Assembly: GCA_035512155.1 (NCBI GenBank)
Contig: DATKEN010000092.1
Location: forward strand, 23,107 to 87,106
Reading direction: 5' to 3'
DNA from: JABCYV01 sp035512155
GTDB lineage: Bacteria > Acidobacteriota > Terriglobia > Terriglobales > Acidobacteriaceae
DNA: 64,000 nt
In this document: in pieces, positions 41,778 to 50,090 of the stretch
Position numbering within the stretch: position 1 is the stretch's first letter
How the letters are laid out: each line of letters begins with the position of its first letter
The notes under the pieces: generated by a model
What the model was told of the DNA's origin: nothing
Databases searched by the model: none
What the model saw: only the letters and a program-made list of their open reading frames with translations
Made by a program: the position numbers and the translations under genes

Positions 41778-42203
41778 ATGCAAGCCTCGAGGGTGACACC
41801 TTTTCTTGTTCTTCAATTTTGCGTGGCGCTGCTGGTTTTGGCTCTCGCCAGTTTCCGTCCCGGCGAATGGAATACCTTGCGTTGGGTCGGTCTGATCATC
41901 GCGATTCTCGCCGCGGTGCCCTTTTTTGTGGCTCGATATCAATTGGGAAAATCTTTTTCAGTTACGCCCCAGGCCCGCGAACTCGTGACTCACGGCATTT
42001 ACTCGAAGATTAAAAATCCAATTTATGTTTTCAGTACGTTGTTCGTTGTCGGGCTATTGCTCACGCTTCAAATTCGTCGTGCACTTATATTTGTCCCCGT
42101 ATTGATCGCTGTCCAGCTTTTACGCGCCCATCAGGAAGCCAAGGTTCTGCGGGATAAGTTTGGCGACGCCTATCAGGAATACAGAAAAAAGACCTGGTTC
42201 TAG
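41778..42203 (+). CDS. isoprenylcysteine carboxyl methyltransferase-like membrane protein
   Basis: 141 residues with three to four membrane segments. The C-terminal half carries the ICMT/PEMT motif: LVTHGIYSKIKNPIYVFSTL followed by EAKVLRDKFGDAYQEYRKKT. Enzymes of this group methylate carboxyl or amine groups in membranes; the bacterial substrate is unknown. It lies 11 bp after the DinB gene and probably in its transcript. No strong own ribosome site is visible. Confidence 0.85.
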   Translation: MQASRVTPFLVLQFCVALLVLALASFRPGEWNTLRWVGLIIAILAAVPFFVARYQLGKSFSVTPQARELVTHGIYSKIKNPIYVFSTLFVVGLLLTLQIRRALIFVPVLIAVQLLRAHQEAKVLRDKFGDAYQEYRKKTWF

Positions 42204-42236
42204 CGCACTCTTCCTCAATATTCACGCGATAACTAG

Positions 42237-42242
42237 TAGAAT
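42237..42242 (+). promoter_or_regulatory. -10 TAGAAT, near-leaderless kelch gene
   Basis: TAGTAGAAT ends 9 nt before the ATG at 42252, and no Shine-Dalgarno lies between. Confidence 0.4.
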
Positions 42243-42251
42243 CCTGGTTCG

Positions 42252-43304
42252 ATGAAAAAGTTAATCGCGCTTCTCTCCTTGGTGGTGCTGTGCGGCGCTC
42301 TGGGGCAGACGAAAATTGAGCCGCTGCCATCGCCCATTTCGAACAATGCCGTGGCCAGCCTCAACGTACATCGACAGCTTCTGATTTTCAGCTTCATGGG
42401 AATAGGCCCAAAGAAGACATGGGACGCGATCACAAATGTGGCGTACGCGGTCGATGCCGGCGAAGGAAAGTGGACCGAATTACATCCCGTGCCCGGGACA
42501 GCGGGCCGCATCGCCGCTGCAGCGGCCGGTGCTCGCGGACAGGTCTTTCTACTCGGCGGGTATGTGGTGGATGACCAGGGTGGAGAGATCACTGTATCCG
42601 ATGTGAATGTTTATGAGCCGCTAAACGAACGCTGGTTCCGCGCCGCCGATATGCTCGTGCCCGTGGACGACTCGGTCGTCGGGGTGTATCGCGACCGGTT
42701 CATCTATGTGGTCAGCGGCTGGTCGAAGATCGACGCCGTGAGTGACGTTCAACTGTACGATGTGGAGAAGAACAAGTGGTCTCAGGCCACAGCGATTCCG
42801 GGAACCCCGGTTTTCGGTCATGCCGGGGCGCTGGTGGGCGATACCATTATTTACGTTGACGGCGCCCATAAAAATCCGTCCGGCGATCAACCCAAGTACG
42901 TTGCTTCAGATGAATGCTGGATGGGCAAGATTGATCACCATGACCCGGCCAAGATTCAGTGGACAAAGTTACCCAACCATCCCGGGACCGCGCGTTTCCG
43001 CATTGCCGCCGGCGGGTCCGAGAAAGACCAGATGATCTACTTCTCCGGCGGAACCGATAATCCACATAGTTTCAACGGCATCGGTTATAACGGCCAACCT
43101 TCTGAACCCTCACCTATGACGGTTGCCTTCAATCTGCGCACCAGCAAGTGGGAAGTCATCAGTGAAAATACACCCAATCCCACCATGGATCATCACGGAT
43201 CGGTGGTGACGCCTCAAGGTTTGGTGATCATTGGCGGCATGGAAAAAGGACAGCAAGTTACGTCACGCGTCACCGTTGTGCCGAAGCAATCGAGAGCGAA
43301 ATAG
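42252..43304 (+). CDS. secreted kelch-repeat (beta-propeller) protein
   Basis: 350 residues. The signal peptide (LIALLSLVVLCGALGQ) is followed by kelch-like blades with GG and later Tyr/Trp pairs: GQVFLLGGYVVDD, FIYVVSGWSKI, TIIYVDGAHKN, MIYFSGGTDNPHS, LVIIGGMEKG. The repeats form a beta-propeller, likely for binding or an unidentified activity such as galactose-oxidase-like or N-acetylneuraminate epimerase-like. No catalytic residues are assigned. It is probably periplasmic. Confidence 0.85.
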   Translation: MKKLIALLSLVVLCGALGQTKIEPLPSPISNNAVASLNVHRQLLIFSFMGIGPKKTWDAITNVAYAVDAGEGKWTELHPVPGTAGRIAAAAAGARGQVFLLGGYVVDDQGGEITVSDVNVYEPLNERWFRAADMLVPVDDSVVGVYRDRFIYVVSGWSKIDAVSDVQLYDVEKNKWSQATAIPGTPVFGHAGALVGDTIIYVDGAHKNPSGDQPKYVASDECWMGKIDHHDPAKIQWTKLPNHPGTARFRIAAGGSEKDQMIYFSGGTDNPHSFNGIGYNGQPSEPSPMTVAFNLRTSKWEVISENTPNPTMDHHGSVVTPQGLVIIGGMEKGQQVTSRVTVVPKQSRAK

Positions 43305-43464
43305 GCGAGAGCTCAGGCGGTCACGCTACCTAAAAGATTTGTGACGATACAACCATTCCTGCTTCACCACGGTGTCTAACCTTCGTAAGGCAAAGTGCAA
43401 GCTGTGCCGGCTTCAGCGTTCTATGCATAGTTCCGTGTAGCTCGGTTGCCGTCAAGGAGGATTT
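43305..43464. other. gap before DUF4139 gene
   Basis: About 160 bp. The AAGGAGGA ribosome site lies at the 3' end. Nothing else is recognised. Confidence 0.4.
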
Positions 43465-44565
43465 ATGCGCCCGTGGATACGACTTCTGCTGTTGTTAGTA
43501 GTTACACCGATCGTCTTCGCTCAATCTTCAGCGCCGCCCTCGGCAAGCCCAACAAGGCTTCCAGTGAAGCGGGTGATCCTCTACAAGAACGGGGTTGGGT
43601 ACTTTGAGCATGCCGGACTCGTGAACGGCAGCGAAGACGTCAATATCGATTTCACGACCGCTCAATTGAATGACGTGCTCAAGTCACTCACAGTGCTCGA
43701 CCTCGGCAAGGGACGGATTACTGGAGTGACTTACAACTCGATTGATCCGCTGAACAAGCGGCTAGGCACACTGCGTTTGCCGGTCGGTGAGAATACGACC
43801 ACAGCTCAGTTCCTCGAAGCCATACGAGGAGCGCGGATCGAGGTACGCAGCGAGTCAGGTGCCGCGATGGGCCGCTTGTTGACCGTGGAACAGCGGGAGT
43901 TGCCCATGAAGGGCGACCAGAAAATCACGGTGGAGCAGGTATCGCTGATTAGTGACACGGCTGAGGTGCGGACATTTGATCTGACGCCGGCTACCAGCGT
44001 TCGCATCGCTGAAAAGGATCTAAACGACGAAGTCGGCCGATACATGCACCTACTGGCTTCCACTCGCGATCAGGACGTGCGGCGCTTGACCATCTCCACC
44101 GCCGGGAGCGGTCAGCGCGACCTGCTTGTGAGCTACATCAGCGAAGTACCTATCTGGAAGAGCACCTACCGCATTGTCGTGCCGAAGGAGGGGAAACCAC
44201 TGCTGCAGGGCTGGGCCATCATCGATAACACCGTAGGCGAGGACTGGAACAATGTCGAGTTATCACTAGTAGCGGGAGCGCCGCAGTCATTTGTTCAGCA
44301 ACTCTCGCAGCCTTACTACTCGCGTCGGCCGGTCGTCCCGTTGCCCGAAAATGCGATGATCACGCCGCAGACACATGAGGCTGCCCTGGAAGAGTCCGCA
44401 AAATTAAACGCGCCGCCCACGCCGCAATCGCCTCAGAGTAGTGAAATTAACGGCCAGATGGGCGGGGGGTCAACGGAATCGTTTCCGGTTCTGGACCCAG
44501 CGCCGGCCCTGTTCACGGCGGCGGAGCTGGCGGTGGAACCTTTTCGATCAACGGGCGCAACTTGA
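43465..44565 (+). CDS. DUF4139-like secreted protein, N-terminal part (frameshifted gene)
   Basis: 366 codons. A signal peptide (RLLLLLVVTPIVFAQS) is followed by KRVILYKNGVGYFEHAGLVN and the DUF4139/MuiA-type beta-sandwich region (SYISEVPIWKSTYRIVVP, LQGWAIIDNTVGEDWNNVEL). The frame leaves the family pattern after NGQMGGG. It then reads a non-family tail (STESFPVLDPAPALF) and stops at 44565. Re-entering one base earlier at the GGGGGG tract (44464-44469) gives a Gly-rich segment and then SINGRNLSRLQN, joining the next ORF. This is therefore one gene split by a homopolymer indel. AAGGAGG precedes the ATG. Confidence 0.8.
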   Translation: MRPWIRLLLLLVVTPIVFAQSSAPPSASPTRLPVKRVILYKNGVGYFEHAGLVNGSEDVNIDFTTAQLNDVLKSLTVLDLGKGRITGVTYNSIDPLNKRLGTLRLPVGENTTTAQFLEAIRGARIEVRSESGAAMGRLLTVEQRELPMKGDQKITVEQVSLISDTAEVRTFDLTPATSVRIAEKDLNDEVGRYMHLLASTRDQDVRRLTISTAGSGQRDLLVSYISEVPIWKSTYRIVVPKEGKPLLQGWAIIDNTVGEDWNNVELSLVAGAPQSFVQQLSQPYYSRRPVVPLPENAMITPQTHEAALEESAKLNAPPTPQSPQSSEINGQMGGGSTESFPVLDPAPALFTAAELAVEPFRSTGAT

Positions 44566-45596
44566 GTCGACTCCAGAACTTCGCTGCTCTTCAAAGCGCG
44601 ACTCCGACTGTGGCCGAGAGCCGCGAATTAGGTGATCTGTTCGAATATCAACTTAAAGACCGCGTGACCATCCGCAAGAATCAATCGGCGCTGGTTCCAA
44701 TCTTGCAGGCACGAATCGATGCGGAGAAAGTCTCGGTTTGGAACCCGGCCGAAACCTACGTTCTGCGCGCTCTGTGGGTCAACAACACCAGCGGCGTCAC
44801 GCTCGACGGAGGCAGCTTCAACGTTCTCGAAGACGATGCCTTTGCTGGTGAGGGGCTGGTGGATGCCATCAAGCCGGGTGAAAAGCGACTTCTTTCCTAC
44901 GCCGCCGATCTAGGTCTGCTGGTCGACGCAAAACAGAAAGAAGAAGGACAGCAGGTCACCAGGGTAGCCATCCGACGCGGCATCACGACCCACAGCAGCG
45001 AAGAACGGCAGGAGCGGATCTACACCGTCCGCAATCGTGATACTTCGCCGCGCACCGTAATAATCGAGCATCCTGTCCGCGAAGGCTGGAAACTGGCGGA
45101 CGGCATCGAACCGCTAGAAAGCACGGCTTCCTGCCGTCGCTTTCGGCTGGCGGTTGAACCGGGAAAGACGGCGAGTCTCGCGATCAAAGAGTACCATCCG
45201 CTGTTCACGCGCTACGAACTCACTAACCTTGATGATGACCAGATCAGCTTTTTCCTTAGCCAGAAGATGATCAACTCGGAAGTGGAAGAAGCGCTGCGGA
45301 AGGTGCTGTCACAGAAGAACGAGGTCGCAGGCCTGGACGCGGAAATCAATTCGCGCAAGGGGCAGATCAAGAGCATTTCCGAGGACCAGCAGCGGGTTCG
45401 GGAAAACATGAAGGCGCTGAAGGGCAGCGCTGAGGAAAAGGCGTTGGTAGAACGTTACGCGCATCAACTCAATCAACAAGAGGATCAGATGGAATCCTTG
45501 CGCCGGCAGATCTCGGAACTGCAGCACAAGCGCGGACAGTCGCAGAAGACGCTAGATGAGATGCTACAAGGAGTCGCGCTGGAGGCTAAGATCTAG
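44562..45596 (+). CDS. DUF4139-like protein, C-terminal part (frameshifted gene)
   Basis: 344 codons; the true N-terminus is in the preceding frame. DLFEYQLKDRVTIRKNQSAL, TYVLRALWVNNTSGVTLDGG and RTVIIEHPVREGWKL continue the DUF4139 domain. A coiled-coil of about 90 residues ends it (KNEVAGLDAEINSRKGQIKS, ALVERYAHQLNQQEDQMESL). It is probably an envelope protein of unknown function. The apparent start at 44562 overlaps the stop of the first part and lacks a ribosome site. Confidence 0.8.
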   Translation: MSRLQNFAALQSATPTVAESRELGDLFEYQLKDRVTIRKNQSALVPILQARIDAEKVSVWNPAETYVLRALWVNNTSGVTLDGGSFNVLEDDAFAGEGLVDAIKPGEKRLLSYAADLGLLVDAKQKEEGQQVTRVAIRRGITTHSSEERQERIYTVRNRDTSPRTVIIEHPVREGWKLADGIEPLESTASCRRFRLAVEPGKTASLAIKEYHPLFTRYELTNLDDDQISFFLSQKMINSEVEEALRKVLSQKNEVAGLDAEINSRKGQIKSISEDQQRVRENMKALKGSAEEKALVERYAHQLNQQEDQMESLRRQISELQHKRGQSQKTLDEMLQGVALEAKI

Positions 45597-45705
45597 CGGG
45601 GAGTGGCTCACGCGTCAGGGGGTATAACTTCGACAATGTGCCGGACTTCTCGGCCGGAGACGGCGGCTCGAACCCGTCCCGCTCCAGTCGCTTCATCTTT
45701 GCGCA
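45597..45705. other. convergent gap with tRNA-3'-end-like sequence
   Basis: On the minus strand 45650-45678 reads like the end of a tRNA: GGGTTCGAG, then CCGCC, then GTCTCCG. There is no matching 5' half here. It may be a relic or chance. Confidence 0.25.
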
Positions 45706-47877
45706 CTAGCGTGCCCTGGCCAGCACCAGCGTCACATCGTCTGGCTGTTCCTGGTCGCCGATCCAGTCGTCCACTGCGGCGGTCACGATCTCGGTGATTC
45801 GTGTCAGCGGCAGATGGCGATTCTCTTGTACCAGTTCGATCAAGCGCTGTTCGCCGAATTCGCCGAAGTCGTTCTCCGGTTCGGTGACGCCATCGCTATA
45901 GGCCAGAAAAATCTCGCCGCGGCGTAAGTGGATCGAAGCCTCTTCATAGCTCACCCTCTCAAACAGACCCACCACCGTGCCGCCATGATCCAACCTTCGC
46001 AGCGCCCCGTCTTCACTCAGGATGATCGGCGGTAAATGGCCGCCGTTGCTGTAAGTCAGTTTGCGATCCGCTTCGTCGTAAGTGCCCAGAAACAATGTCG
46101 CATATTTTTCGGCCGGCGTGCTTTGGTAGAGCTGATGGTTCAGCAGCGAAAGCAGAGTGGCAGGAGACACTTCACCACCGTGCGAACCGGAGACCAGCCT
46201 TTTGCCCGAGCCTCCGCCGGCGCCTACAGCCATCGGTTCTCGCAGGATAGGAGTTCCCTCCAGGCTGTAAGCTCGGACCGCGGAGTGGATGGTCGCCATC
46301 AACAGTGCGGCGGAAATTCCCTTCCCGCTGATATCTCCCACCGCCAGCAGCAGCTTGTCGGAGTCCACGGTCAAAAAGTCATAATAGTCGCCGCTCACCG
46401 TGCGGGCGGGTCGGCAGAATCCGTATACTTCCAGCGACGCCAGTTGCGAGATATGCTGCGGGAAGAGTTGCGCCTGCACTTCCTGAGCGATTGCCAACTC
46501 ATTCTCCAGCCGCTGCTTTTGCTTCTGTTCTTGAACCAGTTTTTCGATCGACGTGGTCATTGAGTTAAACGAGTTCGCCAGGGTTGCCAACTGGTCACTC
46601 GACTTCACCGGAATGCGATGGCTGAAGTCTCCCTGATTGATGTGCTTCGTGGCGTCGTACAACTGGGCCACAGCGGCGGTCACGGTGCGCGTCAGCCGTG
46701 TACCGATCCAGAGCGCCAGCAGTTCGATGATGGCAAAAACGATCGCAGAGAACAGCAGCACGTATTCCACACCCTTGGCGAAATCTCCCAGGGCAGCGAA
46801 CAGACGGGCGTATAGGACCGAAGGGCGGGTCTGCACCCGGAGTAAGGCCGCCGCTTTCTGCTGCTCTCCATTCGCCCAGTTGACAACAGGCAAGGGAGTT
46901 CCGAAGGTGATCTCGCGATCGAAGATCCCACTAGAGGCCGGCAACGAGCCGGCGGTCAGAATAGGTCGCAGCACTTGCCCTCTTCGGCTGTCCATCACGA
47001 CCCCATCGGGCCCGTTGCGAACTGCAACTCCTTCGTCTTTCTGGCTTTCCGCGGATGTGGGCGGTGTTTGAGTGTCCGTTGGTGAGGCGGTCATTGCGTA
47101 GAGCGTGATCTCTCCAAGGTCAGCTGCAATCACCTCCAGAAGTTGGCGATCCAGCGGTTCGCTTGAGATAACCGTCAGTTTCCGCGAGCCGAAACTCAGT
47201 GTCGTCACTGACCTCAGATGGAGTTTGTTGCCGTCACTAACGATTGCACCAAACTGCGGGCTTACGGACGGAGCACGTCCAAACGGAAGGGCGTCGGGTG
47301 TGACGCCGCCGCACAGAGGCAGCGGTTTTTCATCGCTCCAGGCGCAGATTTTGCGCCGGGCCCATGCGGGATCGTGCCGTTTCAGCCCCTCCAATGACTC
47401 TGCCGTTGCCGGCTGTCCGCGTTCCACTCGCGCGGCCAGTTCGTTGGCGATAGCAGCGTTGACTGCTTCCAGGCTTCGCAGGCGGGAATTGAGATCGGAA
47501 GTGACCACAAAATTGGCGAACTGTCCGGCAAACAGATAGACCGTGATGAAGGCCATCGACGCGAGTAGGGCTACCGGGATGACGCCGATAAAGACATAAG
47601 TAACGATCAATCGGTTGCGCAGACGCCAGAGGAGTTTCGCCTTGAGCCTCCGAAACGCAATGATTGCAAATAGCACAATCACGGCCAGGCTCAGGAATGT
47701 GACCCAGCCACCTAAACTTGTTCCGGCTGCAACCTTGAACAGCCCGAGTATTTTCTGCAGCACAAACAGAAAAAGATCCAGTCCCAGTAGATACCAGGCA
47801 GCTCGCGCCACGCGGCTCGCGGGCAGCACACCGGCCTGAATCAGCCCCGAACGTAGGTACTGGAAGGACAGTTCCAT
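45706..47877 (-). CDS. membrane HAMP-SpoIIE (PP2C-type) serine phosphatase
   Basis: 723 residues. N-terminal membrane helices (about 28-115) are followed by an extracytoplasmic sensor-like region up to about 365. A further helix, a HAMP-type linker (LYDATKHINQGDFSHRIPVK), a short coiled coil (LVQEQKQKQRLENELAIAQE) and the SpoIIE/RsbU phosphatase domain follow. That domain has SGDYYDFLTVDSDKL, VGDISGKGISAALLMA and FLAYSDGVTEPEND. The metal-binding Asp residues are present. Such enzymes dephosphorylate anti-sigma antagonists (partner-switching); no partner lies nearby. ATG 47877 has GGACAG-type weak upstream sequence. Confidence 0.9.
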   Translation of the reverse strand: MELSFQYLRSGLIQAGVLPASRVARAAWYLLGLDLFLFVLQKILGLFKVAAGTSLGGWVTFLSLAVIVLFAIIAFRRLKAKLLWRLRNRLIVTYVFIGVIPVALLASMAFITVYLFAGQFANFVVTSDLNSRLRSLEAVNAAIANELAARVERGQPATAESLEGLKRHDPAWARRKICAWSDEKPLPLCGGVTPDALPFGRAPSVSPQFGAIVSDGNKLHLRSVTTLSFGSRKLTVISSEPLDRQLLEVIAADLGEITLYAMTASPTDTQTPPTSAESQKDEGVAVRNGPDGVVMDSRRGQVLRPILTAGSLPASSGIFDREITFGTPLPVVNWANGEQQKAAALLRVQTRPSVLYARLFAALGDFAKGVEYVLLFSAIVFAIIELLALWIGTRLTRTVTAAVAQLYDATKHINQGDFSHRIPVKSSDQLATLANSFNSMTTSIEKLVQEQKQKQRLENELAIAQEVQAQLFPQHISQLASLEVYGFCRPARTVSGDYYDFLTVDSDKLLLAVGDISGKGISAALLMATIHSAVRAYSLEGTPILREPMAVGAGGGSGKRLVSGSHGGEVSPATLLSLLNHQLYQSTPAEKYATLFLGTYDEADRKLTYSNGGHLPPIILSEDGALRRLDHGGTVVGLFERVSYEEASIHLRRGEIFLAYSDGVTEPENDFGEFGEQRLIELVQENRHLPLTRITEIVTAAVDDWIGDQEQPDDVTLVLARAR

Positions 47878-48010
47878 GGTTTAACTGGATTATAGGGTTT
47901 AACGGAAGTATAGATGTGGAATCTGGACGTCGGGCGTCAGACGTTTGGCCCCTGGCCCTGGACCTCTCACATCCCAACGTAACTCGGAGCCGAAGCCCGA
48001 AGCCCGCCAC

Positions 48011-48211
48011 TTAAATTTCTGGATAAAAATCGAAGAATGCATCGAGACTCGACTTCAACTGCTTCTCAATTTCATCCTTGCTGCCCTCGAGAACATGCAT
48101 GGTGACGTGCGCCTCGCGTCCGCTCTTCAACTTGAGCGTCGCGTCACCTACTTCGGCGACTTCGTCCGACGGCAGCAGCCGCAAGCCGTAAATCAGGGTT
48201 AGATTCGCCAT
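48011..48211 (-). CDS. small conserved-type hypothetical protein
   Basis: 66 residues, compact alpha/beta: LIYGLRLLPSDEVAEVGDAT, then LKSGREAHVTMHVLEGSKDE and a helix to the end (EIEKQLKSSLDAFFDFYPEI). The hydrophobic pattern is regular and the frame is intact. I know similar proteins from acidobacterial genomes only by general impression, so the family is not named. It is the gene upstream of the phosphatase on the minus strand, with about 130 bp between. Confidence 0.6.
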   Translation of the reverse strand: MANLTLIYGLRLLPSDEVAEVGDATLKLKSGREAHVTMHVLEGSKDEIEKQLKSSLDAFFDFYPEI

Positions 48212-48272
48212 GACTCAATTCTAATCGTCAGGCTAGCCGTGTGCCGGAAAGTGATTTTTCCCGATCTTCGTT

Positions 48273-48278
48273 TAAAAT
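48273..48278 (+). promoter_or_regulatory. -10 TAAAAT, leaderless gene at 48285
   Basis: TAAAAT (in CGTTTAAAATG) ends 6 nt before the GTG start at 48285. Confidence 0.45.
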
Positions 48279-48284
48279 GCGGCT

Positions 48285-49043
48285 GTGCTTCGAAATGCTC
48301 GGTCTCTGCTAATTACCTTTGGACTAGCTTCCCTGGCCCTTGCCCAACAACCGTCCCAGCCAAAGGTTAAAGTAAACGTGCTCAATGTCTGCTCGCCATC
48401 GTCCGAGGAACAACAGGAGATTGCTTCCGCTCTGGCCCGGGTTCCCAAGCAACCGCTCTTCAGCCCGGACTTTGAGGTGGACCGCGGCCGCTCCAGTCTG
48501 GAAGAAAGGCCGGGATTCCTTCAGGCGGGCGAGAGCGCGCAATTTTCCTCAGACTTGGCAACCGCAAACTGGGTGCGTATCCGCCGCGAGTTTTCCGTAC
48601 AAGCTCTGTTTTCTACGGTGCAATACTCGTTCAGCACCGACCCGAAGAATATGGTGGAGACCCTGGTCTTCCGTGTGCGCGATCCTAAGGATTTAATGCA
48701 GGTGGCGATCGAGGACAGTGCATCGGCAGTGACCACACCTGCAACCATGTTGACCTCGAACACGCCAGCCAGCCGCGTCAAATTGGAACGCTTTGGCAAA
48801 TCTTCAGTGGTGCTGGCGCGGTGTTCGGCAACGGAAAATGGCCCGCAACCCGACCAGAGCGCCTACGAACCGCTCTTCCAAAGGGCTTCAGCCATTATCA
48901 TGAATTACCGTACGTTGCTGGGCGTGCGCCACACTGTCCCTGATGAACTCGCACGCATTGGCGCCGAAGGAACGACCAAAGCCAAGCCAACCTCGAACAA
49001 GCCAGCCTCGAAATTAAGAAAACCGGCGCAGGAACAGAAGTGA
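48285..49043 (+). CDS. secreted hypothetical protein
   Basis: 252 residues. A GTG start directly follows a -10-like hexamer, then a signal peptide (SLLITFGLASLALAQQ). The mature part has Cys 36 and Cys about 182, a repetitive beta/alpha pattern and a Lys/Pro-rich tail (TKAKPTSNKPASKLRKPA). No family is recognised. It precedes the thioredoxin reductase gene by about 80 bp. Confidence 0.7.
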   Translation: MLRNARSLLITFGLASLALAQQPSQPKVKVNVLNVCSPSSEEQQEIASALARVPKQPLFSPDFEVDRGRSSLEERPGFLQAGESAQFSSDLATANWVRIRREFSVQALFSTVQYSFSTDPKNMVETLVFRVRDPKDLMQVAIEDSASAVTTPATMLTSNTPASRVKLERFGKSSVVLARCSATENGPQPDQSAYEPLFQRASAIIMNYRTLLGVRHTVPDELARIGAEGTTKAKPTSNKPASKLRKPAQEQK

Positions 49044-49121
49044 TCACACCCGCTCTACCGAAGGCTGCGCGGATTGCAGTTGCATCTAAATCTGAAATTG
49101 GCGATCTAATCTCTAAGTCTT

Positions 49122-50054
49122 ATGGATAACGTCCGCAACGTGGTTATCATCGGCTCCGGTTGCGCCGGTCATACAGCAGCGCTGTACACGGCCCGCGCCA
49201 ATCTCAAGCCTCTGGTGCTCGAAGGTCATGAACCTGGAGGCCAACTCTCGCTTACCACTCTGGTGGAGAACTTTCCTGGCTTTCCCGACGGAATCCAGGG
49301 TCCCGAACTCATTGAGAACATGCGCAAGCAGGCGGGACGCTTTGGGGCGCAATACCAGCTCGGCCACGTAGTCAGCACCGATCTCAGCATTCGTCCATTT
49401 GCCATCAATCTAGGCAAGGAAACCATCCATGCGCGGACTCTGATCATCGCCAGTGGTGCCTCAGCACGTTGGCTGGGCCTACCGAGCGAGCAGGCATTGA
49501 TTGGGCACGGCGTCTCGTCTTGCGCAACTTGCGACGGCTTCTTCTTCTCGGGCAAAGAAATCGCGGTTATCGGCGGCGGTGATTCCGCGATGGAGGAAGC
49601 CACCTTTCTCACCCGCTTTGCCACCAAAGTCACCCTCATCCATCGCCGCGACCAGTTTCGCGCCTCGAAAATCATGCTCGAGCGCGCGCAGAACAACCCC
49701 AAAGTCGAATTTCTTGCGGATACCGTGGTCGAAGACGTTTACGATCCCGCCAAGCAAGAAGTGACTGCCTTGAAGCTTCGCAACTTGAAAACTGGCAGGG
49801 TCTGGGATTTGCCCACCAGCGCCATGTTCCTCGGCATTGGCCACATCCCCAACGCGAGGATGTTTGAGGGCCAACTTGATACCGATCAGGATGGGTATCT
49901 TGTCACCAAGAATTATGTGCATACCCGTGTACCCGGCGTCTACGCTTGCGGTGACGTCCAGGATCGCCGCTACCGCCAGGCCATCACTGCGGCTGGCACG
50001 GGCTGCATGGCAGCGCTGGAAGCCGAGAGATTCCTGGAAGCGCAAGGGGAGTGA
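49122..50054 (+). CDS. trxB: thioredoxin reductase
   Basis: 310 residues. The FAD GxGxxG motif is IGSGCAGHTAALYTARANL, the redox pair is SSCATCDGFFF, the NADPH-binding IGGGDSAMEEA follows, and GDVQDRRYRQAITAAGTGC closes the FAD domain. It transfers electrons from NADPH to thioredoxin through FAD. Length is typical. The second dinucleotide site is GGGDS with HRRDQFRAS (Arg residues for the NADPH phosphate). It is followed closely by the GH39-like gene. Confidence 0.93.
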   Translation: MDNVRNVVIIGSGCAGHTAALYTARANLKPLVLEGHEPGGQLSLTTLVENFPGFPDGIQGPELIENMRKQAGRFGAQYQLGHVVSTDLSIRPFAINLGKETIHARTLIIASGASARWLGLPSEQALIGHGVSSCATCDGFFFSGKEIAVIGGGDSAMEEATFLTRFATKVTLIHRRDQFRASKIMLERAQNNPKVEFLADTVVEDVYDPAKQEVTALKLRNLKTGRVWDLPTSAMFLGIGHIPNARMFEGQLDTDQDGYLVTKNYVHTRVPGVYACGDVQDRRYRQAITAAGTGCMAALEAERFLEAQGE

Positions 50055-50090
50055 GTGTAACGGGCGACTGAAACGGTGCCAAAGGAGAAA

